Assembly: GCA_947627625.1 (NCBI GenBank)
Contig: CANQWR010000004.1
Span: 42,902-106,901 of the forward strand
DNA length: 64,000 bases
From: an uncultured Ruminococcus sp.
GTDB lineage: Bacteria > Bacillota > Clostridia > Oscillospirales > Ruminococcaceae
Direction of reading: 5' to 3'
A program made the translations under genes and the position numbers. The notes beneath the pieces were generated by a model. The model worked only from the letters and a program-made list of their open reading frames with translations. It was not told the origin of the DNA and searched no databases. How positions within the stretch are numbered: the stretch's first letter is position 1; the number at the start of each line of letters is the position of its first letter. This document shows positions 26,657 through 34,852 of the stretch, one piece after another.

Positions 26657-27691
26657 ATGGCATCAGCTGCACAGAAACGTATCAAGGCTATCAGCTATGC
26701 AAAATACGGTTATATGTTTATAGCCCCGTTTTTTCTCGTTTATTTCTTTTTCCAGTTGTACCCGCTTATCAACACGTTTATCCTGAGCTTTCAGGACAAC
26801 AAGGACAGCAGTTTCGTAGGCTTTAACAACTACAACACCATACTGTTCGCCGCAGGTGGACGTACGGGAAAAGTTGTCAGCAAAAACTTCTTCAACGCTT
26901 TCGGCAACACGCTTATTCTTTGGATAGGCAACTTCATTCCGCAGATTGCGTTGTCGCTCTCACTCGCCGTATGGTTCACAGACGCTAACCTTAAGATTCC
27001 CGGAACTGGTTTCTTCAAGGTTGTAATGTACCTGCCGAACATAATCACAGCGGCTTCAGTAGCCGTACTCTTCCTTCAGCTCTGTGGTGAGGCTGATAAC
27101 GCCCCCGGTGCAATCAACCTTGCTCTCACAAAGCCCGACCCCGTTTCAAACAAGTACGACACAATCAAATTCATAACGGGTGCATGGCAGTCAAGAGGAG
27201 TAGTTATGTTTATCCAGACATGGATGTGGTTCGGTAACACAATGATAATGCTCATGTCGGGTATTCAGGGTATCAACCCCTCACTGTTCGAGGCTGCAAG
27301 CATTGACGGTGCTACTTCCGGACAGGTTTTCAGAAAGATTACCCTCCCCCTCCTCAGCCCGATTCTGGCTTACACGCTCGTAACCTCCATGATAGGCGGA
27401 CTCCAGATGTTCGATATTCCCTATCTCTACCACACAGACCCCAGCAAGGTCAGCGACAACCTCAAGACCGTTGCAGTCTACATTTACGAGTATTTCCACG
27501 ACCAGACCGACCCGAAGATGGGTTATGCAGGTGCGGCATCGGTTCTCCTCTTTATCGTTACTCTCGTCCTCGGATGTATAGCGTTCTATCTCACAAGGGA
27601 CGTTGACGAAATCGAAAAGAAGAAGAGACTCAAAAAGGCTGCAAAACAGCTTAAACAGCAGAACAAGCAGTTTGGAGGTCTTTCGATATGA
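26657..27691 (+). CDS. Carbohydrate ABC transporter permease (MalF/UgpA-like)
   Basis: A 344-residue inner membrane protein with six predicted helices. The EAA loop region is EAASIDGATSGQVFRKITLPLLSP (about 215-238), which contacts the ATPase. ATG 26657 follows GAGAGGG by 8 bp. It overlaps the second permease by 4 bp (ATGA). No ATP-binding subunit lies near, so a shared MsmX-like ATPase encoded elsewhere probably powers it. Confidence 0.92.
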   Translation: MASAAQKRIKAISYAKYGYMFIAPFFLVYFFFQLYPLINTFILSFQDNKDSSFVGFNNYNTILFAAGGRTGKVVSKNFFNAFGNTLILWIGNFIPQIALSLSLAVWFTDANLKIPGTGFFKVVMYLPNIITAASVAVLFLQLCGEADNAPGAINLALTKPDPVSNKYDTIKFITGAWQSRGVVMFIQTWMWFGNTMIMLMSGIQGINPSLFEAASIDGATSGQVFRKITLPLLSPILAYTLVTSMIGGLQMFDIPYLYHTDPSKVSDNLKTVAVYIYEYFHDQTDPKMGYAGAASVLLFIVTLVLGCIAFYLTRDVDEIEKKKRLKKAAKQLKQQNKQFGGLSI

Positions 27692-28587
27692 GCAAAAAGA
27701 TGAAAGAAGTTTACGGACAGGAAAAGGGCAGTTATACCGCTGCACTCAGGACAAAATCCATGATTCTGTTTGTGTGGTTCATAATTCTCACAATAATCTG
27801 TCTGCTCCCGATTTACATACTCGTCATAAACGCAACACGTGAGTCGACGGCAATCGCAAGTTCGCTGTCGTTCTTTCCCGGCGGAAGTCTCGGCAAAAAC
27901 ATGGACACACTGTTCCACGACGTAAACTATAACACGGTCTATAACGTGTGGATAGGTTACAGAAACAGTCTCCTCATCACAGGTTTCTCCACGATTTTCA
28001 CTGTTTTCTTCTCGGCTATGACCGCTTACGGCATTCACGTTTATGACTTCAAAATCAAGGAAATATCCTACACGGTTATCCTCCTTGTCATGATGGTTCC
28101 CGTGCAGGTAACTTCCGCAGGTTTCGTAGCATTCATGCTCAAACTCGGACTCACAGATACTTACTGGCCCCTTATTCTCCCCTCAATCGCTGCTCCCTCG
28201 GTAGTTTACTTCATGCGTTCTTATATGAAGTCATCGTTCCCGCTTGACATAGTTGAGGCTGCGAGAATTGACGGCTGCGGAGAGTTCAGGACGTTCGTTT
28301 CAATAGCTATCCCGATGATGAAGCCCGCTATTGCGGTCCAGGCGATATTCGCATTCATCGCAAGCTGGAACAACTTCTACACTCCCAACATGATACTCAT
28401 AAGCTCCAAATTCGAGCAGAAGACACTCCCGATGATGGCTTCCGCTATTCAGGCATCCGATAAGTTCACCGACTACGGTGCGATTTACCTCGCACTCGCC
28501 CTCGGAATTGTGCCTATCGTAATTGTCTACATAGCACTTTCAAGATTCATCATTGCAGGTGTTGCACTCGGTGGTGTAAAGGAATAA
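27688..28587 (+). CDS. Carbohydrate ABC transporter permease (MalG-like)
   Basis: A 299-residue membrane protein, partner of the preceding permease. It starts through an ATGA overlap. The EAA motif is EAARIDGCGEFRTFVSIAIPMMKP (about 190-213), with typical MalG-type flanks such as RNSLLITGFSTIFTVFFSAM. A strong terminator follows, closing the operon. Confidence 0.93.
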   Translation: MSKKMKEVYGQEKGSYTAALRTKSMILFVWFIILTIICLLPIYILVINATRESTAIASSLSFFPGGSLGKNMDTLFHDVNYNTVYNVWIGYRNSLLITGFSTIFTVFFSAMTAYGIHVYDFKIKEISYTVILLVMMVPVQVTSAGFVAFMLKLGLTDTYWPLILPSIAAPSVVYFMRSYMKSSFPLDIVEAARIDGCGEFRTFVSIAIPMMKPAIAVQAIFAFIASWNNFYTPNMILISSKFEQKTLPMMASAIQASDKFTDYGAIYLALALGIVPIVIVYIALSRFIIAGVALGGVKE

Positions 28588-28600
28588 TATTCAAAAAGAG

Positions 28601-28646
28601 ACCGTCCTGTTTCGGCAGGACGGTTTTTTTTTTTTTTTTTTTTTTT
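28601..28646 (+). terminator. Strong terminator of the sugar ABC operon with a 23-T tract
   Basis: A 9-bp perfect stem ACCGTCCTG/CAGGACGGT with loop TTTCGG (28601-28624) is followed by 23 consecutive T (28624-28646). The T run is far longer than needed and may vary in length between cells or assemblies. Confidence 0.95.
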
Positions 28647-28667
28647 AATTTATTAAATTTAATTAAA

Positions 28668-30248
28668 TTATTCAATAAGACCTCTGATACCCTTTTCTTT
28701 GAAAGCCTTTTTGTAGTAGATGAGTTCCTCCTGAATAAGGTCATCTATAACTTCCATGCCGAGGAGTTCCACAGGGGCTTTGTCGTCCGTGAGAATCCTG
28801 TCCCCGTGTTCGTATTCGGTCAGATTATTCTGTACACGTTCCATAAGCTGAATGAGTTCCGAATCGCTGAGTTTTTCGCAGTTTTCAGACAAATTTTCAA
28901 GCATAGCGGGGTTGTCGGAGGCGAAAAGTTCCCTGTTTGTCGAACCGCTTGCGTCAACCGTGTAGACTTCACCGAAAACGCTTGAAATGGTGTCGGAGAG
29001 CCAAGCGTTTATTCCGTCAGCCTCTTTTGAACGCATATTCATGTTCACCACCATCACGCCGTTTTCGTTCAGATGGTCGTGGACAAGCTGAAAAAACTCC
29101 CTTGAGGACATTTGAAACGGGATAGTGATGTCCTGATAAGCGTCCACCATTATCACGTCATATTTTTTGTCGCAGACGTTCAGAAAAGCCCTGCCGTCGT
29201 AAGTCGTGACGTTCACGCTGTCGGGGAGTTCAAAATATTTTCTCGCAAGGGAGGTAATTTTTTCGTCAATTTCAACTCCCTCCGCAGAGATATTATTAAA
29301 ATATTTGTCGCACTGTTTGGCGTAAGTACCCGTGCCCATTCCCAAAATCAGAATATCGGAGTTTTCCCCCGCATCGGACATAAGGGGTGCGGACATTGCA
29401 TAGTCGTAGTATAGACCCGTGAGCTGGTCGTTTTTCATGTACACCGACTGCACCCCAAAGAGGACGTTTGTCGAGAGAGCAACTCTGTCGCCGTAGTCCT
29501 TGACCTGCAAGTAATTGTAAACTGATTCGCCCTCATAGGACAAATCTTTTTCCCAGAACGCAAAACTCATAGACGGGGAGAGTACGCAACAAATCACGAA
29601 AATCAGCCCCGAAACGACGACTTTTTTCACTCCACGCTTTACCGATATGAAGTAAATTATTGCGAGAATCAGGAGTATTCCCGAAAAAATCAGGAAAGTT
29701 ATAGCAGTTCCGACTGCCGGAATTGATATAAATGTCGGAACAAACGTTCCAATTATGCTTCCTATAGTGTTGAAAGCCCCGAGTGTTCCGACAGTTTTTC
29801 CGCTGTCATCGAGACTTCCCACAGTGTATTTCACGAGCGAGGGTGTCACCGTTCCCAACAAAAACAGCGGAAAAACAAAGACTATCATGCAGGTTATGAA
29901 CGAAGCCCATATCAGGAAATTTGTGTTGACTGTCACGACGAGCAGTGCCGAAACGCCTAAAATCACGAATTTCCCCAAAAACGGGATAAAAGCTATCCAG
30001 ACGGCGGAAATCAGCAATCTTGTGTAGAGTTTGTCGGGGTTGGGGTCTTTGTCGGCACTCTTTCCGCCGAAAATGTTGCCGAGAGCCATTGCAATCATGA
30101 TTATTCCGATTATAATGGTCCAGACTATCTGTGAGGAGCTGAAATAGGGGGCGAGAAGTCTGCTTGCACCGAGTTCCACCGCCATAACGGACATTCCCGA
30201 GAAAAATTCTGTCAGGTAGAGAAAAGTTTTGTTTTTTAATAATGACAT
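28668..30248 (-). CDS. Membrane-fused spermidine synthase-like protein
   Basis: A 526-residue protein. The first about 225 residues hold seven to eight membrane segments (MAVELGASRLLAPYFSSSQIVW near the start), and the C-terminal part (about 260-500) is a spermidine-synthase/SAM-methyltransferase-like domain with ILILGMGTGTYAKQ, AEGVEIDEKI and VIMVDAY. Such fusions are common in Firmicutes, but their reaction is not established; true aminopropyltransferase activity is doubtful. It is followed by pncB on the same strand beyond a terminator. The ATG follows AAAGGAT. Confidence 0.85.
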   Translation of the reverse strand: MSLLKNKTFLYLTEFFSGMSVMAVELGASRLLAPYFSSSQIVWTIIIGIIMIAMALGNIFGGKSADKDPNPDKLYTRLLISAVWIAFIPFLGKFVILGVSALLVVTVNTNFLIWASFITCMIVFVFPLFLLGTVTPSLVKYTVGSLDDSGKTVGTLGAFNTIGSIIGTFVPTFISIPAVGTAITFLIFSGILLILAIIYFISVKRGVKKVVVSGLIFVICCVLSPSMSFAFWEKDLSYEGESVYNYLQVKDYGDRVALSTNVLFGVQSVYMKNDQLTGLYYDYAMSAPLMSDAGENSDILILGMGTGTYAKQCDKYFNNISAEGVEIDEKITSLARKYFELPDSVNVTTYDGRAFLNVCDKKYDVIMVDAYQDITIPFQMSSREFFQLVHDHLNENGVMVVNMNMRSKEADGINAWLSDTISSVFGEVYTVDASGSTNRELFASDNPAMLENLSENCEKLSDSELIQLMERVQNNLTEYEHGDRILTDDKAPVELLGMEVIDDLIQEELIYYKKAFKEKGIRGLIE

Positions 30249-30281
30249 TTTTTTATCCTTTCATTGAGACTGTAAAATTGT

Positions 30282-30306
30282 AAAAAGCCGGAAAAAACTT
30301 CCGGCT
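30282..30306 (-). terminator. Terminator of pncB
   Basis: On the minus strand an 8-bp stem AGCCGGAA/TTCCGGCT is followed by TTTTTA, 11 bp after the pncB stop. It separates pncB from the spermidine-synthase-like gene downstream. Confidence 0.85.
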
Positions 30307-30316
30307 GTTGGTTATG

Positions 30317-31756
30317 TCAAGTGTTGAACTGTTCGGACAGAAGCCTGTTTTTGAGTTCCCAGAGGGGCTGTGACAGGTCGACATAGTACTGGTGCGGATT
30401 TTCAAAACGCTTTACTTCCTCCCAGATTGTCTCAAGCTGTTCCTTGCAGTAGTCCCTTATTTCGTCTATAGACGGCGAATTATAGACACATTTTCCGCTT
30501 TTGAAAATCTGTGTCTGCAATTTTTTTGCCGTAAAATTTTTGAGAGTAGTTTTCTTGTAGGTCTGTTCGGGGTCGAAAATCGTGTAGGGTCTGGAGTCGT
30601 CTATGACTTCGCCTGTAAGAGTTATAACATCCGCCTGAGCTTTGCCTGTCTCGTTGTCAAAAAGTCTCCAAACCTCCTTGTAAGACGGGTTAGTTATTTT
30701 AACTATATTCTCCGAAATTTTTATCTTCGGGACTATCTCACCGTTCTCCTCCACCGCACAGAGTTTGTAGACACCGCCAAAGACGGGTTCAGACCTTGAA
30801 GTGACAAGTCTCTCACCCACGCCGAAACTGTCAATTTTCGCACCCTGCATTATCAAATCACGGATAATGAACTCGTCAAGGGAGTTTGAAACGACTATTT
30901 TTATGTAGTCGAGACCCGCATCGTCGAGCATTTTTCTTGTACGCTTGGACAGATACGCAATGTCACCGCTGTCTATCCGCACCCCGACACCTTTGTGTCC
31001 CGCTTTTTCAAGTTCTTTGAACACGGTTATTGCATTGGGGATACCCGATTTCAGGACGCTGTAAGTATCGATAAGGAGGGTGCAGCTGTCGGGGTAGACC
31101 TTTGCATATGCACGGAATGCGTCAAGTTCGGAGGGGAACAGCTGAATCCAACTGTGAGCCATAGTTCCGAGAGCCGTCACGCCGAAATCCCTGTCGGAAA
31201 TCGTGCAAGCCGTACCAGAACAGCCTCCGATATATGAAGCCCTTGCACCGTAAATAGCACCGTCATAGCCCTGTGCACGCCTTGAACCGAACTCCATAAC
31301 GGGTCTGCCTTGGGCTGCCTGAACAATTCTGTTAGCCTTTGTCGCAATGAGACTCTGGTGGTTTACGGTCAGCAGAACCATAGTCTCAATGAACTGTGCC
31401 TGAATTGCGGGACCTCTCACGGTTATAAGCGGTTCGTTGGGGAATATGGGAGTACCCTCGGGAACAGCCCATATATCGCACTGAAACTCAAAATTTTCAA
31501 GATATTCAAGAAATTTTTCGCTGAAAATATTCTTTTTTCTGAGATATTCAATGTCCTCTTTGGTGAAATTCAGATTTTCTATGTACTCTATAATCTGCTC
31601 AACACCTGCCATAATTGCGTAACCTGCATTGTCGGGGACTTTCCTGAAAAACATATCAAAATATGCAGTCTGATTTCCCCTGCCGTTTTCAAAAAAGCCG
31701 TTTGCCATAGTGATTTCATAAAAATCGACAAGCATAGTTAAATTTCTGTTATTCAT
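30317..31756 (-). CDS. pncB: Nicotinate phosphoribosyltransferase
   Basis: Converts nicotinate and PRPP to nicotinate mononucleotide for NAD salvage. It is 479 residues, normal length. It begins [20 protein letters not shown] and contains [30 protein letters not shown] and [20 protein letters not shown], the PncB/NAPRT signatures. It lies 21 bp downstream of a lipoprotein gene on the same strand and may be co-transcribed with it. The ATG follows AAGGAG. Confidence 0.95.
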   Translation of the reverse strand: MNNRNLTMLVDFYEITMANGFFENGRGNQTAYFDMFFRKVPDNAGYAIMAGVEQIIEYIENLNFTKEDIEYLRKKNIFSEKFLEYLENFEFQCDIWAVPEGTPIFPNEPLITVRGPAIQAQFIETMVLLTVNHQSLIATKANRIVQAAQGRPVMEFGSRRAQGYDGAIYGARASYIGGCSGTACTISDRDFGVTALGTMAHSWIQLFPSELDAFRAYAKVYPDSCTLLIDTYSVLKSGIPNAITVFKELEKAGHKGVGVRIDSGDIAYLSKRTRKMLDDAGLDYIKIVVSNSLDEFIIRDLIMQGAKIDSFGVGERLVTSRSEPVFGGVYKLCAVEENGEIVPKIKISENIVKITNPSYKEVWRLFDNETGKAQADVITLTGEVIDDSRPYTIFDPEQTYKKTTLKNFTAKKLQTQIFKSGKCVYNSPSIDEIRDYCKEQLETIWEEVKRFENPHQYYVDLSQPLWELKNRLLSEQFNT

Positions 31757-31777
31757 GTTTACTCCTTCCGTAGTCTC

Positions 31778-32500
31778 TTATTCGGGAATAGTGGAGAATC
31801 CCGCAGGGGGATTGGTCTCGGGTTCGACATATTCGCTCTCGTGTTCACTGAAAAAATTCTGCAAATTTTCTGTAATTTTTTGGGCATCGTTTTCGTAATC
31901 AGCTCTGAACGGAAAAAACATGACGGTATCGGAGTTCTCCGGCAGATACGGACAGCAGAAGTCAACAGCGGGACTTTCGGAGTGTATCACGGGGAGATTT
32001 TTTTCGGGGACAGTCTCCTCGGAATCGTTTATTTTCGGAATACTGCTCAGAACGCCGTCAACGAACGAAACGGCAGGTTCTATATCGTCATAATTTTCAA
32101 AATAGACCGTGAATCTGACGGAGTGTATGTAATTTTCCTGTTTATCCCAGACGGGTACTGTCTTTCTGTCGGAATCCGTGAGAGGAGAGTACAGTTCGGG
32201 GTGACTTTCAAGCCACGCCACCTGATAGTCCTCGACCGTGTAGTAAGTTAAATCGCCGTTTTCGTCGGAGTCCGCAACGGAATAAACATGACACTCAATT
32301 CCCTCGTCATCAGAAAAAGTGTAGCATATATCATCGCTCTCGGGAATTTCGGGAGAATCCTCAAAAGTAAAATTTTTTCCGTAAATTTGTTCGAGATAAT
32401 TCTCCGTCTCAGCATACGGCTCTTCGACGTTTTTCACACAGCCCGATACACTCAGCAAGAGGATTACCGAAGCAAGAAACCTTAATTTTTTCATGAACAT
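31778..32500 (-). CDS. Small lipoprotein of unknown function
   Basis: About 240 residues: a signal peptide with the lipobox SVSGC (lipid Cys at about 20), then an acidic domain with no motif I recognise (for example TFSDDEGIECHVYSV, YYTVEDYQVAWLESHPELYS). The start is ATG 32500 or ATG 32494; AGGAAG lies 5 or 11 bp upstream respectively. The C-terminal part is Glu/Pro-rich. The stop is 21 bp from pncB. A stem ATGCGAC/GTCGCAT (32520-32552) lies in its leader. Confidence 0.7.
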   Translation of the reverse strand: MFMKKLRFLASVILLLSVSGCVKNVEEPYAETENYLEQIYGKNFTFEDSPEIPESDDICYTFSDDEGIECHVYSVADSDENGDLTYYTVEDYQVAWLESHPELYSPLTDSDRKTVPVWDKQENYIHSVRFTVYFENYDDIEPAVSFVDGVLSSIPKINDSEETVPEKNLPVIHSESPAVDFCCPYLPENSDTVMFFPFRADYENDAQKITENLQNFFSEHESEYVEPETNPPAGFSTIPE

Positions 32501-32586
32501 ATCCACTTCCTGAAAACAAATGCGACAGTCGAGATAGATTTGGAAGTCGCATTCTTTTTGTGAATTATTGGTGGTACTTTATATTA

Positions 32587-32705
32587 GAACGATTAGGGGC
32601 AGGGGGCTTTGCCCCCTGAACCCCCATAAGGGGGGTGTAACCCCCCTTAACCCCCGATTTAGTACCCTGAAATTATTTGGGGCTTGGGGACAGCGTTCCC
32701 CCTGT
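32587..32705 (+). repeat. G/C-hairpin repeat, short variant
   Basis: Plus-oriented copy: border AACGATTAGGGGC, hairpin A canonical, hairpin B in an altered form TAAGGGGGG-TGTAA-CCCCCCTTA whose outer pairs have changed on both sides together. Hairpin C is missing, replaced by a decayed tail (TGGGGCTTGGGGACAGCGTTCCCC) ending near the pduL stop. Lies between the divergent-end lipoprotein leader and pduL 3-prime end. Confidence 0.85.
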
Positions 32706-32710
32706 CATAA

Positions 32711-33292
32711 TCAGCCAATTTCAACTATTTCGCCGTAAAGCTCACGGGGAGCAGAAACGGCGTTTGACTCGTCCGTGTCAATGTGCATTGCACGGGCGTA
32801 CTTTTCGGACACACGGCATACAACGTCACCCAAAATTGCACTCCTGCCGTCTGTGTCGAGCCTTACCCATACGACCTGCTTGTCCTGTACACCGAGTTCC
32901 TCAGCGTCAGCGGGAGTGAGGTGAATGTGTCTCTTAGCGACAATTACTCCCTCTGAAATTTCAACTTCTCCGGCAGGACCTATGAGCTTGCACGCACCAG
33001 AGCCTGCAACATCTCCGGACTCTCTTATTGGTGCGGGTATTCCTATCGAACGAGCGTCCGTTGCGGAGAGTTCCACCTGAGTTTCAGGGCGTACAGGACC
33101 GAGAATTGAAACTCCTGCGAGTTCCTTTTTCGGACCTACTACAGTAACTCTCTCCTCGCAGGCGAACTGTCCGGGCTGTGAGAGGTCTTTTTTCTTTGTG
33201 AGCTGATAGCCCTTTCCGAAGAGAATTTCAAGGTGTTCCTGAGTTACATGGACGTGTCTTGCCGAAGTTTCGACGATAAATTTTTTTGACAT
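32711..33292 (-). CDS. pduL: PduL-type phosphate acyltransferase (phosphotransacetylase)
   Basis: A 193-residue enzyme interconverting acyl-CoA and acyl phosphate. The two PduL half-domains are visible: ETSARHVHVTQEHLEILFG near the N-terminus and VIVAKRHIHLTPADAEELGV (about 117-136), each with the zinc-binding His pairs. No encapsulation peptide extends the N-terminus and no microcompartment genes are near, so it probably acts in the cytosol as the acetyl-phosphate source for ackA at 12 kb. GGAGGT precedes the ATG. Confidence 0.92.
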   Translation of the reverse strand: MSKKFIVETSARHVHVTQEHLEILFGKGYQLTKKKDLSQPGQFACEERVTVVGPKKELAGVSILGPVRPETQVELSATDARSIGIPAPIRESGDVAGSGACKLIGPAGEVEISEGVIVAKRHIHLTPADAEELGVQDKQVVWVRLDTDGRSAILGDVVCRVSEKYARAMHIDTDESNAVSAPRELYGEIVEIG

Positions 33293-33383
33293 GATTTTTT
33301 ACCTCCGTAATTTTATTATCCTGAATATGGACTTCTTGTTTTGTAAGATTTTTAGACTGGGGGCTTTTGTACCGTACACCCCG

Positions 33384-33520
33384 AAATTAAAATATGACAA
33401 ATCGTCATGGGGGGTTCGGGGGCGGGGTATGGGGTGTCCCCATTTTCAAAATCCCCCCGACGGGGGTCTGGGGGCAGAGAACTCCCAATGGTGGTTCAGG
33501 GGCAAAGCCCCCGGTCCCAA
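33384..33520 (-). repeat. G/C-hairpin repeat, inverted, long-C variant
   Basis: Minus-oriented copy upstream of pduL. Read on the minus strand: decayed hairpins A and B, then GTCGGGGGGATTTTGAAA, GGGGACACCCC, a GCCCCCGAACCCCCC closing arm and border CATGACGATTTG. The internal long-C structure matches the copy at 14.9 kb. The stretch 33293-33638 holds no gene besides this copy. Confidence 0.85.
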
Positions 33521-33638
33521 AATTAAGAAATCCGGTTAAATATCAGGACTGTCATATATAATTTTACACTATTTTTTCTGATACGTCAAGAGTTTTTTGA
33601 CTATATTTCCAAAAAGTTCACAAAGGCTGAATAAATGG

Positions 33639-33667
33639 TTGACAGTTGGAATAAATTGTGATATAAT
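33639..33667 (+). promoter_or_regulatory. Consensus promoter of uppP
   Basis: TTGACA (33639-33644), 17 bp, TATAAT (33662-33667) with an extended TG-n before the -10. It is followed by three tandem ATTTATAAAT decamers (33671-33700) in the first part of the transcript, which can form an A/U hairpin. Confidence 0.9.
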
Positions 33668-33726
33668 CTATTTTATAAATATTTATAAATATTTATAAAT
33701 AAAAATCAGACAGAGAGGACATAGAA

Positions 33727-34593
33727 ATGAGTATATCGGAGATAATAAAGGCGGTAGTTTTCGGCATAGTGGAGGGCATAACGGAATGGTTGCCGATAAG
33801 CAGTACGGGACACCTTATAATTCTTGACCAATTTCTGACACTTGATTTGGGTGAGGACTTCAAATCGGTGTTTGACGTTGTGATACAGCTCGGAGCAATA
33901 ATGGCGGTCGTACTGATATTTTGGAAAAAGCTGTTTCCGTTCGGCAAAAAGGACAACAGAGCACCTCTTAAAAAAGAGGGATTTGGTGCGTATGTAAAGA
34001 CCGACATTTTTGTGATGTGGTTCAAGGTACTCGTGGCGTGCGTACCTGCGGCAGTCATAGGTCTCGCACTCGATGAATGGATAGACGAACATTTTTACAA
34101 TGCCGTTGTGGTGTCGCTTGCACTGATAATTTTCGGAGTAGCTTTTATAATAGTTGAAAATTGGAACAAAAACAGAAAACCGAAAGTCAATTCAATTGCC
34201 GAACTAACTTACAAATCTGCACTGATAATAGGCATTTTTCAGGTCATAGCGGCAGTTTTCCCGGGTACTTCACGTTCCGGTGCGACAATAGTCGGTGCGC
34301 TTTTAATAGGTATTTCAAGGACAGTCGCCGCCGAATTTACTTTTTATCTGGCAGTACCCGTGATGTTCGGGGCAAGTCTCCTGAAACTTATAAAATATGA
34401 CGGCGGTTTCAGTTCGCAGGAAATAGCGGTACTCGCAACCGGAATGATAGTCGCATTTGTAGTCTCGATATTCGTGATAAAATTCCTGATGGACTACATA
34501 AAAAAGCACGATTTCAAAGTTTTCGGCTGGTACAGGATAATTCTCGGAATAATTTTACTCATTTACTTTATGATACCTGTTAGGCAGTCTTAA
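33727..34593 (+). CDS. uppP: Undecaprenyl-diphosphatase UppP (BacA)
   Basis: Recycles undecaprenyl diphosphate to the monophosphate lipid carrier for peptidoglycan and wall polymers, and gives bacitracin tolerance when abundant. It is 288 residues with about eight membrane helices. Signatures: GIVEGITEWLPISSTGHLI (17-35) with the catalytic Glu/Ser region, and FPGTSRSGATIVGALLIGISR (about 178-198). GAGAGGA lies 8 bp before the ATG. It stands alone behind a very strong promoter. Confidence 0.96.
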   Translation: MSISEIIKAVVFGIVEGITEWLPISSTGHLIILDQFLTLDLGEDFKSVFDVVIQLGAIMAVVLIFWKKLFPFGKKDNRAPLKKEGFGAYVKTDIFVMWFKVLVACVPAAVIGLALDEWIDEHFYNAVVVSLALIIFGVAFIIVENWNKNRKPKVNSIAELTYKSALIIGIFQVIAAVFPGTSRSGATIVGALLIGISRTVAAEFTFYLAVPVMFGASLLKLIKYDGGFSSQEIAVLATGMIVAFVVSIFVIKFLMDYIKKHDFKVFGWYRIILGIILLIYFMIPVRQS

Positions 34594-34624
34594 CAAAAAA
34601 ATCCTGAAATTACTAAAAATACTG

Positions 34625-34653
34625 TTGACAGATCCGTGATCATGTGATATAAT
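34625..34653 (+). promoter_or_regulatory. Consensus promoter of the leader RNA / lipase operon
   Basis: TTGACA (34625-34630), 17 bp, TATAAT (34648-34653) with an extended TG-n. Transcription should begin near 34660, about 190 nt before the first start codon. Confidence 0.9.
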
Positions 34654-34659
34654 AAAATT

Positions 34660-34836
34660 GTGAGTATCGGGATTTGATTCCGTTGCTGACGTTTTTGCGA
34701 TATTTCAATAATTTTAATATCATGTGATTGTTTTCGGACGGCAGGGGTTTCCTCTGTTATCGGTCAGCAGTATTTTTTGTGTGTATAAATTTTTTTACTG
34801 TGCCGTAAAAGTCCGCTGTCTGTGCGGGCTTTTTTA
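34660..34836 (+). ncRNA. Candidate structured leader RNA (riboswitch/attenuator or small RNA)
   Basis: Between a perfect promoter and the lipase gene lie about 177 nt with a multibranch fold. Helix P1 is TTGCTGAC (34683-34690) with GTCAGCAG (34763-34770). Inside it are P2 GATATT/AATATC (34699-34721) and P3 CAGGGG-TTT-CCTCTG (34742-34756). Then come A/U-rich sequence and a terminator (AAAAGTCCGC paired with GCGGGCTTTT, 34807-34835) just 17 nt before the start codon. The layout is that of a transcription-control riboswitch, or of an independent small RNA. It matches none of the classes I know (purine, TPP, SAM, FMN, c-di-GMP, T-box, 6S). Confidence 0.5.
34807..34835 (+). terminator. Intrinsic terminator inside the lipase leader
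   Basis: GTCCGC (34811-34816) pairs with GCGGGC (34824-34829), extended by AAAA/TTTT, loop TGTCTGT, and followed by six T. It lies between promoter and gene, so it should either stop a small RNA or attenuate the operon. Confidence 0.8.
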
Positions 34837-34852
34837 TTTCGGGAGATTTTTT

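Noticed and set aside
34660..34836. 6S RNA or a known riboswitch
   Set aside because: The end-to-end pairing with a central bubble of 6S RNA is missing, and core sequences of the riboswitch classes I know are not seen. It is kept as an unclassified leader.
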